Assembly: GCF_001445655.1 (NCBI RefSeq)
Contig: NZ_LNBE01000001.1
Span: forward strand, 63,811 to 127,810
Length of the DNA: 64,000 bases
Direction: 5' to 3'
Source of the DNA: Streptomyces roseifaciens
GTDB taxonomy: Bacteria; Actinomycetota; Actinomycetes; Streptomycetales; Streptomycetaceae
Shown here one piece after another: positions 20,629 through 30,448 of this stretch (positions within the stretch are counted from its first letter, which is position 1; the number at the start of each line of letters is the position of its first letter). Position numbers and translations under genes: made by a program. The notes under the pieces are model-generated. The model was not told where the DNA came from. It searched no databases and was given only the letters and a program-made list of their open reading frames with translations.

Positions 20629-23600
20629 TCAGCCCGCCGTATGGGTCCCCAGCCGCTCGTGGACCAGCCGTGCGAATTGCGTCAGCGTGCGGGGGCCGCC
20701 GATGAGTTCGGTGGGGGAGAGCTGGACGCCGAAGTGTTCGCGGGTGCGCAGGAGGAATTCGGTGCTCATCAGGGAGTCCAGGCCGAACTCCTCCAGTCGG
20801 CGGTCCGCGTCCAGTTCGGCCGGGTCGGTGCGCAGGACGGTGGCGAGGAGGCGGGTCAGGGCCTCGGTGACGGCGTGCACGGCTTCGTCGGGGGACAGCG
20901 AGGCCAGGTGGCGCAGGAACTCTTCGCGAGTGTCGTCCGATTCCGCGGCACCGGCCGGGACGAGGGCGGCGTAGCGGGGCGCCGCCAGGGCCGGGAGGAC
21001 ACGGCGGGCGCGGCCCCAGCGGTAGCGGCCGACGCCGGAGACGTCGGTGCCCGTGGCGATGAGATGGTCTGCGGCCGCGAACGCCTCGTCGGGAGCTGCG
21101 GGTTCGAAGCCGAGGTGGGTCATGGCGGCGCCCAGGTCGTTGCGGGCGACGTAGCCCGTTTCGGTGATCGGGCCCCAGGCGATCGCGGTGCCGGCGCGTC
21201 CGGCGTGGCGGCGGGCGCGTGCCAGGGCTTCCAGGTAGGCGTTCGCGGCGGCGTAGGGGGCCTGCCCGGGGTTGCCGATGCTCGCGGCGACCGAGGAGTA
21301 CATCAGGAACAGGTCGACGTCCGGATCGCGGTCGGCGGTGAGGCGGTCCAGGACGTCGGCTCCGGCGATCTTGGGGGCGAGGACGGCGGCGAACCGCTCG
21401 TCGGTGAGGTCGGCCAGCAGGGCGTCGTCGAGGTGCATGGCGCAGTGGACGATGCCGCACAGGCGGTGCCCGCCGGCGTCGACGGCCGCGATGACGCGGC
21501 GCATGGCCGTCTCGTCGGTGACGTCGGCGGCGTAGGCGGTGGCGTCGGCACCGCGCTCGTTCAGCCGGGCGAGGGTCTCGGCCGCCTCCGGTGCGTCCGC
21601 GCCGCGCCGGGAGACGAGTGCGAGGTGCCGGGCGCCCCGGTCGGCGAGCCATGTGGCCGTGGCGGCGCCGAAGCCGCCGAGTCCGCCGGTGACGAGGTAG
21701 GTGCCGTCCGGGTCCAGGAGAGGGCGGGCGGGGGCGGGCTCGACGGGGACGGGTTCGTCCAGTGGGTCGAAGGCGACGACCACCTTGCCGGTGTGCTGCG
21801 AGTGCTGGAGCAGCCGGAACGCCTCGTCCACGCGGGCGGCGGGGTGGACGGTGTGGAGGAGGGGACGGTAGGCGCCGCGCACGATCCGTTCCGCGACTTC
21901 CTGCAGCAGGGGCAGGCACCGTTGCGGGTCGAACATGACGCTGTCGAGGTTGAAGCCGAGGAAGGTGAGGCTGTGGTGGAAGGGGCGTAGCAGGAGTGGG
22001 TTGTTGAGGAAGATGTCGCGTTTGCCGAGTTCGATGAAGCGGCCGTTGGGGCGCAACAGGCCGAGTCCGTGGGCGATGGCCTCCCCGCTGAGGGAGTTGA
22101 CGACGATGTCGACGCCCCGGCCGCCGGTCAGTTCCCGTACCCGCGGGACGAAGTCCAGGCTGCGCGAGTCCAGGACGTGGGCCGCGCCGAGGGTGTGCAG
22201 CAGATCGCGTTTGGCCTCGGTGCCCGCGGTGGCGATGACGTGGAGACCCAGGTGCCGGGCGCTCTGGAGGACGGCCAGGCCGACCGCCCCGGCGCTGCCG
22301 TGCACGAGCACCGTCTCGCCGGGGAAGGGCCGGGCCTGCTCGGCGAGGGTGTGGTGGACGGTCAGGAATGCCACCGGGAAGGTCGCGGCCTCGGCGAAGC
22401 TCATTCCGTCCGGGAGGGGCAGTGACGTGGCTGCCGGTGTGACGGTGTGCGAGGCCAGCGAGGCGGGCATCGGCCCGAACACCCGGTCGCCCGGCGTGAA
22501 CGTGGTGACCCCGGGTCCCGTGGCGCGGACGATGCCCGCACAGTCGGTGCCCAGCCCGCGGCTGAGGGGGCTGCCTTCGACGGCCTCGGGCGGCAGCAGC
22601 CCGTTGGCCCGCATCGGGTCGCGGTAGTTGAGACCGACGGCCCGGACTTCGACGAGGATCTCGCCGGGGCCCGGACGCGGCAGTTCGGTCCGGCGCCGGA
22701 CGAGCCGGCGGGAGAGCCCGGGATCGCGGACCTCCAGGACGTACGGGGTGTGGCCGGGGACGGCGTCGGGGCGGTCGCCCGGACGCTGGAGCTGGCGGGG
22801 GACGAAGCGTCCGCCCCGGGTGAGGACGATCTCGTCCTCGTCGCCGGGCGCGAGCAGCTCGTGGGCCAGTCTGCGGGCGTCCGCGGCCGGATCGTCCGAG
22901 CGGTCCAGGGAGATCCGGCGCAGGGGCAGGCCGGGGTGCTCGTTGGCCAGGACGCGGGCGGCTGCCCACACTGCGGCGTCGGCCGGGTGGGCGGGGCGCT
23001 CGGGCGCGGGGAACAGCCCGCTGGGGCGGGTGACCAGCCACACTCCGCCGATCGCCCCGGAACGGGCGGCACTCAGCGCGCGCAGGACGGCGGCGCGTCG
23101 GGTCGTCAGGGCGACCACCTCCGCGCAGGCGTCCGTGGAGAGCAGCAGGACGACGCCGGGCACGGCACCCCCGGAGGGGAGTGCGGCGTCCCAGGCGGCC
23201 GGGTCCTCGGGGGCGGTGACGACGGGGGCTCGGCCGAGCAGCCCGGACAGTGCCCGGGCGAGGGGGATCTCGTCGGAGGCCTCGGTCGCGACGAGCCAGG
23301 CGGCGCCCGGCTCCGGCGCGGGCGGTGCGGGCACGTCCGCGGGCAGGCGGTCGGCGGACGCCACCAGGACGGAGCGGTCCTCGATGCCCGTGCGGACAGC
23401 ACCCGTGAAGCCGCACGTGGCCAGCAGCGGCAGCCACTTCTCCCGGGCGAGCAGCCGGGTCTCCGGGCGCAGCGCGTGGTCGCCACGCTGCCAGAACGCC
23501 TCGGTCGCCCCGAGGAAGAAGGCCGTACGCCAGGTGTCGTGCGGCTCCGTGGCGAGCAGCAGGCCGCCGGGGGAGAGGAGGGTGCGGACGTGTCCCAGCG

Positions 23601-26600
23601 CGGTCGTCAGATCGGTGGCGTTGTGCAGCGCGTCTCCGGCGACGACCAGGTCGAAGCCGCCGTCGGGGAAGCCCTGGGAGAGCGGGTCACGGTCCAGGGC
23701 GAGGACGCGGTACTCCACGAAGTCGTGGTCGGCGAAGCGGTGTTCGGCCCGGGCGAAGCCGGTCGCCGTGGCGTCGGTGCAGGTGAAACGGGTGCGGTCG
23801 GCCGGGAGGAGGGGCAGCAGTGCCGCGGTGAGGGCGTGGGTGCCGGCGCCGGCCTCCAGAACCCGCAGCGGGCGGTCCCCGGGCCACCGCCGGACGGCCT
23901 CGGCGACAAGTGCCATGACGACGCGGTGGGCGAAGCGGCGGGCGGGCGCGGTCGCGTGGAGCTGCTCGATCATGGAGTCGCCGGGCGGCAGGAGTGCGGC
24001 CGCCTCGGTGGTGCCGCGCAGCACCTCGGGCAGATGGCGCAACTGCCGGTTGATCAGGATGGTTTCGGCGGCGCAGGCGGGATGGTCCTCCACCAGGTTC
24101 CGCAACAGCTCGCCGGGGCGCGGTGCGGTGCCGGTGAGCCGCCACCGGCCGTTGTCCATGGGCACGGCCAGTCCGTGGCGTGCCACGAGCGGGAGCATCA
24201 GCCGGACCAGACGCCGGTGCTGGGGCCGCAGGCCCCCGGCCACGAGGTCGCCCGGGCTGAAGACGGCGGCCGGGTCGGTGAGCAGCCCGGCGAGGGCGGC
24301 CGCCCAGCAGTGCGCTCCGGCCTCCTCTGCTGCTGCGGCGCAGCGGTCGTGGCCGCTCTCGCGCAGTGCCGCACGCGCCGCGGAAATGCGGTCCTCGACG
24401 GCCACCAGCAGATCGGCGGGCGGCGGCAGCGGGGAGGGGGCGGCGGGGGACAGGGAGAGCGGTGCGGCGCGCAGGACGGTGCGCTGGACGGTCACCGGCG
24501 TGTGGTCGGTGTTGTCCATCCGGCGGGTGCGGCAGCCCTCGATCTGTGCCGTGACGGTGCCGTCCTCGTCGGCGTAGGCGATGTCCCAGCAGAACTCGTT
24601 CTCGGTACGGGCGCGTTGTCGCAGGTGCACGAAGCCCGTGGGGGTGGGGGTGCGCCAGACCCGTACCGCGCCGAACACCGAGGGCAGGTAGGCCCGGCCG
24701 CTGTCCATCCACTCCTCGACCAGGGCGACGGTGGCCTGGAGAGGGCCGTCCAGCACCACGGGGTGGACCGTGTACGGGGTGCCGGGCTCCTCGTGCCGGT
24801 ACGAGGCCAGCAGCTCGCCCTCGCCCACGTGCACCTCGCCCAGCAGCTGGAAGGCCGGTCCGACACCGAGGCCGACGCGGTGACAGGTGCGGTAGAAGTC
24901 CGCGGCGGCGACCGTACGGGGGCACCGTGCGCGCAGCGCCTCCGGGTCCATCGGGGCGGGGGCAGCCCCGAGCAGGGTGCGGACCTCGGCACGTACAACC
25001 GGCTCGCACACGCCGCCGCGGCCCTGGCTGCTGCTGATGGTCAGCGCGCCGTCGGCCGGGGTCACGGCCGTCTGGAGGCGCACGCCCTCCGGGTCGGGCC
25101 AGCCCAGGGCCAGCGGCTGGAAGATCTGCAGGTGCCGCACCTCTGCCGGCCGGCCCAGAGCCAGCTGCCCGGCCGACAGGGCCATCTCCAGGTACCCGGC
25201 GGCCGGCATCAGCACCGTCCGCGCGATCCGGTGATCCCCCAGCCAGGGCACCAGCTGCGGCTCGACGGTGCCCTCCCACAGCGCGTGGGGCGCCGGGAGC
25301 CGCTCGCCCAGCAGCGGATGGTCGAGCAGGCCGGTGCCGCTGGTGCGCACGACCATGTCCTGCGGGGCTCCGTGCCAGTACCGTTCGCGCTGCCACGGAT
25401 AGGCCGGCAGGTCGGCCACCCGGCCGGGGTCGGGGAAGTGCGTCGGCCAGTCCACGGCCGCACCCGTGGCGATCAGCTCGGCGACGGCGGCGGCCGCTTC
25501 CCGCGGCCCGTCGCCGTCACGGCGCAGGGTGGGGACGTAGGCGGCGTCGGTGCGACGCAGATAGGGCCGGAGCACCGGGTGCGGGCCGATCTCCACGAGG
25601 ATGCCCGCGTGGTCCGCGACGACATGGGCGACGGCCGCGGCGAAGCGGACCGGTTCGCGTACGTTGCGCCACCAGTAGTCGGCGGTCAGCGCTTCCCCCG
25701 GCAGCGGGGTGCCGGTGACCGCGGAGACGAACGAGACCTGGGCCTCAGCCGGGGCCAGCCCGGCCAGCGCGGCACGCAGAGGGTCCGCGATCGGGTCCAT
25801 GGCCCGGCTGTGGAAGGCGTAGTCGAGGTCCAGCTCGCGGAAGAAGACGTCCCGGGCGTTCAGTTCGGCGCCCAGGTCCGCCAGGGCCTGTAGGTCGCCC
25901 GCGACCGTGACGTCCCGGTCGCTGTTGATCCCGGCCAGCTCCAGGGCACCCTCGTAGCGGGCCAGCGCACCGAGGGCCTCGGCCTCGGGCAGCCCGACGG
26001 CCGCCATCCGGCCGGAACCCGCCGTCACCCCCTGGGCGCGGCTGCGTTCGGCGATCACCCGGGCCGCGTCGTCCAGGGTCAGCGCTCCGGACACGTGGGC
26101 AGCGGCCACTTCGCCGACACTGTGCCCGGTCACCGCCGAGGGACGCAGCCCCTGCGCGGCGAACAGCGCGGCCAAGCCGATCTGCACGGTGAACAGGACG
26201 GGCTGGGCGATCTCGGTACGCCGCCAGGCCGCCGCGTCGGGCCCGGCCAGCTCCCTCGCCACCGACCAGCCCAGGTGCGGGGCCAGGGCTGCGTCCGCCT
26301 CCTCGACGGCGGCCCGGAAGACGGCGTCGGCGGCCAGCAGGTCCGCGGCCATGCCCGGCCATTGCGAGGCGTTGCCGGAGAAGACGTACGCCACCGTGCG
26401 CCGGTCGGCCGTACGGGCCAGCGCCCCGGTGGCGGGCGTCCCGGCGAGGAGCCGGCCGAACTCCTCCGCCGCACGCCCGGGCCCGTCGGCGAGGACGGCC
26501 GCGCGGTGCGGGTGCGCGCTGCGGCGCAGCGCAGTGGTGCGGGCCAGGTCGTAGAACTCCTCGGGGGCGGCCTCGCGCAGCCGGGCCGACACCCGCCCGG

Positions 26601-27990
26601 CCAGCTCCCGCAGCGCCGCGGCCGAACGGGCCGAGACCACCACAGGCAAGGGAACGCCCCCGGTGTGCGACGGGCGGTCCGGCGGAGCGGGAGGCGGGGT
26701 GAGCACCGCGTGGGCGTTGGCCCCGCCGAAGCCGAAGGAGTTGACGCCCACCGCGGCCCGCTCGCCCAGGCACAGCCCGACGGGCTCGACGGTCGGGGCC
26801 AGGCCCAGGCCCGCGAAGTCGATGGCAGGGTTGAGCGGGTGGGCGTGCAGCGTCGCCGGGGCCGTGCCGTGCCGCAGCACCAGCAGCGCCTTGAGCAGGC
26901 TCGGCATCCCCGCGGCCGGTTCCAGGTGGCCCACGTTGGACTTGACCGAGCCGATCGGCAGCGGCCCCCGCGTTCGGCGCCGCCCCAGGGCCCGGCCGAT
27001 GGCGGCCGCCTCCGCCGGGTCACCGGCCGGGGTGCCGGTGCCGTGCGCCTCGAAGTACACCAGGTCGTCCGGCTCCACCCCCGCCCGCTCGTACACCGCG
27101 CGCAGCAGCGCCTCCTGGGCGTGGGAACTGGGCAGGGCCATGCCCTGGGTGCGGCCGTCGCAGTTCGTGCCCGTACCGGCGATCACCGCGTGGATCCGGT
27201 CGCCGTCGGACAGTGCGTCCGCCAGCCGCTTGAGGACGACGACACCCCCGCCCTCGGAGCGAACGAAGCCGTCGGCATCGGCGGAGAAGGCCGCGCACCG
27301 GCCGCGCCGCGACAGCATGCCCGCATGCGAGAAGCCGGCGAAGGCGTAGGGGCCGATCAGCACGTTGATCCCGCCGGCCAGGGCGGTGCGGCTGGTGCCG
27401 TCCAGCAGCGTCCGGCAGGCCCGGTCGAGGGCCACCAGGGCCGAGGAACAGGCGGTGTCGACCGCCATGCTCGGCCCGCGCAGGTCGAAGCAGTACGACA
27501 GGCGGTTCGCGGCGATCGACAGGGTGCTGCCGCTCATGGCGTAGGGGCTGGTGTGGTTCTCCTGGGTCATGACGAACTGGCCGTAGGCCGGGTCGGAGAC
27601 GCCGATGTAGACGCAGGTGTCCGAGCCGGCGAGCGACTCGGCGGGGATCCCGGCGTCGTCCAGGGCCTCGGCCGCCATCTCCAGCAGCAGCCGCTGCTGC
27701 GGGTCGACGAACGGGGCCTCTTTGGGGGCGATGCCGAAGTAGCCCGCGTCGAAGCAGGCCACGTCGTCGAGGAACCCGCCGGCGGCCGTGCAGCTCCTTC
27801 CGGCGCGCACGGCCCCGGGGTCCACGAAGCGGGTCTTGTCGAAGCGGTCCGCGGGGATCTCGCCGACCAGGTCACGGCCGTCGGCCAGGGCCGTCCACAG
27901 CCCGGCCAGGTCGGTGATCCCGCCGGGCAGCCGCATGCCCGCCCCCACCACGGCCACTGCGCGGTCGTGCTGTCCCATGTCACGCACCAT
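20629..27990 (-). CDS. highly reducing iterative-type type I polyketide synthase, KS-AT-DH-MT-ER-KR-ACP
   Basis: Single-module megasynthase of about 2453 residues. Order seen: KS (residues about 10-430) with DTACSSALVAL (active Cys about 181), AHGTGT and KSNVGH; AT with GHSVGEVAAAH and YAFHSRAM, whose specificity is not decided; DH with GDHRIARTVLMP, where the usual Gly of HxxxGxxxxP is Arg, and VLDGPLQ; a C-methyltransferase domain with LRVLEAGAGTHALT; ER with VLVHGSAGAVGLAVLQ; KR with LVTGGLGGFG, an LDD motif (B-type) and the SS...Y...N catalytic set; ACP with FGLDSLMS. GGGGGA precedes ATG 27990/GTG 27987; ATG 28044 is an upstream alternative. One copy of every domain plus the C-MeT is typical of an iterative reducing PKS. 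It diverges from a KAS III-like gene, the likely starter or release partner. Confidence 0.9.
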   Translation of the reverse strand: MVRDMGQHDRAVAVVGAGMRLPGGITDLAGLWTALADGRDLVGEIPADRFDKTRFVDPGAVRAGRSCTAAGGFLDDVACFDAGYFGIAPKEAPFVDPQQRLLLEMAAEALDDAGIPAESLAGSDTCVYIGVSDPAYGQFVMTQENHTSPYAMSGSTLSIAANRLSYCFDLRGPSMAVDTACSSALVALDRACRTLLDGTSRTALAGGINVLIGPYAFAGFSHAGMLSRRGRCAAFSADADGFVRSEGGGVVVLKRLADALSDGDRIHAVIAGTGTNCDGRTQGMALPSSHAQEALLRAVYERAGVEPDDLVYFEAHGTGTPAGDPAEAAAIGRALGRRRTRGPLPIGSVKSNVGHLEPAAGMPSLLKALLVLRHGTAPATLHAHPLNPAIDFAGLGLAPTVEPVGLCLGERAAVGVNSFGFGGANAHAVLTPPPAPPDRPSHTGGVPLPVVVSARSAAALRELAGRVSARLREAAPEEFYDLARTTALRRSAHPHRAAVLADGPGRAAEEFGRLLAGTPATGALARTADRRTVAYVFSGNASQWPGMAADLLAADAVFRAAVEEADAALAPHLGWSVARELAGPDAAAWRRTEIAQPVLFTVQIGLAALFAAQGLRPSAVTGHSVGEVAAAHVSGALTLDDAARVIAERSRAQGVTAGSGRMAAVGLPEAEALGALARYEGALELAGINSDRDVTVAGDLQALADLGAELNARDVFFRELDLDYAFHSRAMDPIADPLRAALAGLAPAEAQVSFVSAVTGTPLPGEALTADYWWRNVREPVRFAAAVAHVVADHAGILVEIGPHPVLRPYLRRTDAAYVPTLRRDGDGPREAAAAVAELIATGAAVDWPTHFPDPGRVADLPAYPWQRERYWHGAPQDMVVRTSGTGLLDHPLLGERLPAPHALWEGTVEPQLVPWLGDHRIARTVLMPAAGYLEMALSAGQLALGRPAEVRHLQIFQPLALGWPDPEGVRLQTAVTPADGALTISSSQGRGGVCEPVVRAEVRTLLGAAPAPMDPEALRARCPRTVAAADFYRTCHRVGLGVGPAFQLLGEVHVGEGELLASYRHEEPGTPYTVHPVVLDGPLQATVALVEEWMDSGRAYLPSVFGAVRVWRTPTPTGFVHLRQRARTENEFCWDIAYADEDGTVTAQIEGCRTRRMDNTDHTPVTVQRTVLRAAPLSLSPAAPSPLPPPADLLVAVEDRISAARAALRESGHDRCAAAAEEAGAHCWAAALAGLLTDPAAVFSPGDLVAGGLRPQHRRLVRLMLPLVARHGLAVPMDNGRWRLTGTAPRPGELLRNLVEDHPACAAETILINRQLRHLPEVLRGTTEAAALLPPGDSMIEQLHATAPARRFAHRVVMALVAEAVRRWPGDRPLRVLEAGAGTHALTAALLPLLPADRTRFTCTDATATGFARAEHRFADHDFVEYRVLALDRDPLSQGFPDGGFDLVVAGDALHNATDLTTALGHVRTLLSPGGLLLATEPHDTWRTAFFLGATEAFWQRGDHALRPETRLLAREKWLPLLATCGFTGAVRTGIEDRSVLVASADRLPADVPAPPAPEPGAAWLVATEASDEIPLARALSGLLGRAPVVTAPEDPAAWDAALPSGGAVPGVVLLLSTDACAEVVALTTRRAAVLRALSAARSGAIGGVWLVTRPSGLFPAPERPAHPADAAVWAAARVLANEHPGLPLRRISLDRSDDPAADARRLAHELLAPGDEDEIVLTRGGRFVPRQLQRPGDRPDAVPGHTPYVLEVRDPGLSRRLVRRRTELPRPGPGEILVEVRAVGLNYRDPMRANGLLPPEAVEGSPLSRGLGTDCAGIVRATGPGVTTFTPGDRVFGPMPASLASHTVTPAATSLPLPDGMSFAEAATFPVAFLTVHHTLAEQARPFPGETVLVHGSAGAVGLAVLQSARHLGLHVIATAGTEAKRDLLHTLGAAHVLDSRSLDFVPRVRELTGGRGVDIVVNSLSGEAIAHGLGLLRPNGRFIELGKRDIFLNNPLLLRPFHHSLTFLGFNLDSVMFDPQRCLPLLQEVAERIVRGAYRPLLHTVHPAARVDEAFRLLQHSQHTGKVVVAFDPLDEPVPVEPAPARPLLDPDGTYLVTGGLGGFGAATATWLADRGARHLALVSRRGADAPEAAETLARLNERGADATAYAADVTDETAMRRVIAAVDAGGHRLCGIVHCAMHLDDALLADLTDERFAAVLAPKIAGADVLDRLTADRDPDVDLFLMYSSVAASIGNPGQAPYAAANAYLEALARARRHAGRAGTAIAWGPITETGYVARNDLGAAMTHLGFEPAAPDEAFAAADHLIATGTDVSGVGRYRWGRARRVLPALAAPRYAALVPAGAAESDDTREEFLRHLASLSPDEAVHAVTEALTRLLATVLRTDPAELDADRRLEEFGLDSLMSTEFLLRTREHFGVQLSPTELIGGPRTLTQFARLVHERLGTHTAG

Positions 27991-28044
27991 TTCCCCCGCA
28001 GGAACCGAAGCGCTCTGATATGGCACGGGAGAAATGCCCAACAT

Positions 28045-28132
28045 CGGTAGTGATCAAGCGCATTATAGCTCTATACGGTGAACTAACCTTTGTACTGCTT
28101 GAATTGACCTTTGAAGTGACTATGGTGATGCC
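28045..28132. promoter_or_regulatory. AT-rich divergent promoter region between PKS and KAS III
   Basis: This segment is strikingly AT-rich for the window. On the minus strand a consensus -10 TATAAT sits at 28062-28067. On the plus strand TTGAAT (28099-28104), a 16-base spacer and TATGGT (28121-28126) would start transcription near the GTG at 28133, a possible leaderless mRNA. TATAG and CTATA arms flank two bases just beside the minus-strand -10 and may be an operator half-site pair. Confidence 0.5.
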
Positions 28133-29161
28133 GTGCTTGATACCCGGCGTGCCCGTCTGGCGGCCACAGCGGTCCACCTGCCGTCCCGCTACCGCACCAT
28201 GGGCGCCAGCCGGGAGCGGATCGCGGCCTCGGGCGGGGCCTACGTCCCCCCGGCCGGACTCCTGGAAGACCTCACCGGAGTGCGCGGGGTTCACGTGCGC
28301 GACGAGGGCGTCCAGGCGTCCGACCTCGCGGTGGCAGCCGCCACCAAGGCGCTGGAAGCGGCAGGTGCCGGTATCGGCGAGGTCGACCTGCTGCTGTTCG
28401 CCGCCACCAGCCACGACCTCCTCGAACCGGCTACCGCGCACATCGTGGCCGCGAAGCTCGGCCTCGTCTGCCCGGTGTTCGACATCAAGAACGCCTGCAA
28501 CAGCGTGCTCAACGCGGTGGAGACGGCATGCGCCTTCATCGCCGTGGGCCGGTACCGCACCGTGCTGATCGCCTGTGGCGAGACGCTCACGGAAACCACC
28601 CGCTGGCGCCTGCCCGACCACGAGGCACTCCTGCGGGCCATGCCCGGCTACACCGTCTCCGACGCCGGCGCCGCCCTCGTCCTGACCGCCGGCCCCGCGG
28701 GAGAACATGACCCCGGCGTGCTCTCCCTGGTCTTCGGGGGCGACCCCACGGCCTGGGAGGCCTGCACCGTGGCCGGGGGCGGCTCGCTGCACGGCCGCTC
28801 CACCGACGACGAGCACACCACCCTCCGGCTCAACGGCAGCCTGCTGCACGACGCGCTCGACGTCCTGCCCCTCGCGCTGGAGGTCTTCGCGCACCGCGAG
28901 ATGGAGGCGGTCCGCGCGAGCGCGTTCATCGCCTTCCACCAGATATCGATGCCCCAGTTCCTCGACACGTCGGCCAAACTCCGCCTGCCCGCCGACCGAT
29001 GCCTGGCCACCGTGGCCGAGCACGGCAACTGCGGCGCAGCCTCGCTGCCCCTGCAACTGGTCGCGGCCCAGGAGTCCGACCGGGTGGAGCCCGGGGACCT
29101 GGTGGGACTGATCGGCCTGGCCAGCGGGGCCTGCTTCGGCGTCGTCCAGGTGCGGCTGTGA
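28133..29161 (+). CDS. 3-oxoacyl-ACP synthase III-like enzyme
   Basis: 342 residues from GTG 28133. The thiolase-fold catalytic Cys is at residue 122 in FDIKNACNSVLNAVETA; the His lies in the AFHQISMPQF segment and the Asn in EHGNCGAASLPL, so the C-H-N triad is complete. Family members prime fatty acid or polyketide chains or transfer acyl groups (KAS III/CerJ-like). It is transcribed away from the PKS, and its stop overlaps the start of a decayed ligase as GTGA, which suggests the original unit was PKS + KAS III + acyl-activating enzyme. No good ribosome site is visible, consistent with a leaderless message. Confidence 0.85.
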   Translation: MLDTRRARLAATAVHLPSRYRTMGASRERIAASGGAYVPPAGLLEDLTGVRGVHVRDEGVQASDLAVAAATKALEAAGAGIGEVDLLLFAATSHDLLEPATAHIVAAKLGLVCPVFDIKNACNSVLNAVETACAFIAVGRYRTVLIACGETLTETTRWRLPDHEALLRAMPGYTVSDAGAALVLTAGPAGEHDPGVLSLVFGGDPTAWEACTVAGGGSLHGRSTDDEHTTLRLNGSLLHDALDVLPLALEVFAHREMEAVRASAFIAFHQISMPQFLDTSAKLRLPADRCLATVAEHGNCGAASLPLQLVAAQESDRVEPGDLVGLIGLASGACFGVVQVRL

Positions 29162-29433
29162 CATTGACGACCGGCGCCCTGCGCGACGCCGGAATGCGCC
29201 GGGGCACAAGGCCGTGACGATGGCCCGCAACCCCTACGACCTGATCACCGTCGTCCACGCGCTGCCGGCCCTCGGCGCGGTCCCCGTCCTGCTGGATCCG
29301 AAACTGCCGCGAGGACACCTGCGGCAGTGCCCTGAACGAGGTGGCCCCGCAGGTGTTCGTGGGGGAACCCCGGCCCACCTGGCGCGCACAGCGCTGGGCC
29401 GGGGACGCGGACATGTCCAGCTGCCCCTGGTGA
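29158..29433 (+). pseudogene. decayed adenylate-forming (acyl-AMP/CoA ligase) gene
   Basis: Starts at GTG 29158, overlapping the KAS III stop. Three frames carry successive pieces of an AMP-binding enzyme N-terminus: LTTGALRDAGMRRG, then MARNPYDLITVVHALPALGA with VPVLLDPKLPRGHLRQC, then LNEVAPQVFVGEPRPTW. The frames break near 29215 (stop) and 29330, and nothing of the A3-A10 motifs follows. The pieces align in order with a normal ligase, so this is decay in place after internal deletion, not chance. Confidence 0.75.
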
Positions 29434-29736
29434 CCGCAGGCAGGCCACGGGGCCTGGGGCGACCGCTCGTGGCGGAGTTGCCCGCGTCCTGCTCGGCCCC
29501 GCCCTCGCCATGACGACGCTCGCCCCGGCCGTCAGCCGCTTCGCCCCGGCCCTCCTGCGGTTGCCGGCCGACCACTGCACACGCCAAGGCGTGACCTTGC
29601 GCCCGGGGCTCCCGGTGCGTGCCCGGCACGGCAGCCCCGTCCACAAAGCGTGCGTTCCGTTCGCGAGAATATCCATGATCATTTGAAAGCGTCTGGCCGT
29701 CTTCGGCAGCCGCACCGCATGCGTAGGAGTACCCAC
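29434..29736. other. gap after the ligase remnant
   Basis: About 300 bases with no recognisable gene; possibly further eroded ligase sequence. AGGAG at its right end serves the next gene. Confidence 0.35.
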
Positions 29737-30282
29737 ATGGGCCGGATCACCGTCGTTGTCGAGGACCTCGTCTTCGGGGAGATCACCATCGTCCTGGACA
29801 CCGGCGAAGGCTCCGTCGAGGTCGGCGGTGGATGGCTGCCCCGGACGACACTGCGCCGCGGCCCCGGCACAGCGCCCACGTCATGGCCTCCCATAGGCAC
29901 CAGCGACCCCGACGGGCTGACCCTCACCCTCGACGGCGAGGGTGAGCCGCCGGCCCTGAGCAGGGGGTACGTGAACCGCCGCACGTACACGGTGCGGTTC
30001 CCCGACGGCGGCCGGACGTACCGCCTCGTCCCTCACGACGAGACGCGCAGCTGTCTCATGCGGGGCAAGGTCCTCCTCGGCGAGCTGCGTGTCTCGCCCG
30101 GAGGCGGGCACGTCACCCCGGCCACGTGGCGCAGCGCCTCCAAGGTCCTGCCCGCCGAGGCGGCCCTCGGCTATGCCTTGGCCGTGGGTCTCGGCACGGG
30201 CGGCAAGCGGTCGGAAGGCGGCAGCAGCAGCGGCGGCTCAGCGGCGGACGCGGTGCTCGACATCCTCGTGGCCTGGCCGTAG
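29737..30282 (+). CDS. small protein of unknown function
   Basis: 181 residues from ATG 29737, seven bases after AGGAG; an in-frame upstream ATG at 29650 lacks a ribosome site. The N-terminal half is beta-rich (VVVEDLVFGEITIVLDTGEG; YTVRFPDGGRTYRLVP). The C-terminal part has an AEAALGYALAVGLGTGG stretch, a Ser/Gly linker and a short hydrophobic end (AADAVLDILVAW), perhaps a weak membrane anchor. I recognise no family. It stands alone and ends before a strong terminator. Confidence 0.6.
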   Translation: MGRITVVVEDLVFGEITIVLDTGEGSVEVGGGWLPRTTLRRGPGTAPTSWPPIGTSDPDGLTLTLDGEGEPPALSRGYVNRRTYTVRFPDGGRTYRLVPHDETRSCLMRGKVLLGELRVSPGGGHVTPATWRSASKVLPAEAALGYALAVGLGTGGKRSEGGSSSGGSAADAVLDILVAWP

Positions 30283-30388
30283 GGGCGGCCGGGCGACGGG
30301 AGCCGGCCGACCGCCGGAATCGCAGCCCTGCAGGATGGCGTGTGCCCGTGGCCTGCCGCCCGCACCGGGCACCCGGCTCCCACGTAGG

Positions 30389-30425
30389 GCCGGGCCCCAC
30401 GCTCCCTTCGAGCGTGGGGCCCGGC
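30389..30425. terminator. bidirectional terminator between convergent genes
   Basis: Perfect 15-bp inverted repeat (arms start GCCGGGCCCCACGCT) with a 7-base loop, between two convergent stops. Confidence 0.85.
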
Positions 30426-30448
30426 ACTTCTTCCGCGGACTGCGCCGC

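Noticed and set aside
20486..23437. 983-codon open frame within the PKS region on the same strand
   Set aside because: It is Arg/Pro-rich with no domain; the PKS frame carries every catalytic motif. High-GC DNA leaves long empty frames.
22447..25893. 1148-codon open frame opposite the PKS
   Set aside because: Antisense shadow of PKS codons; Gly/Arg/Glu-rich with no motif.
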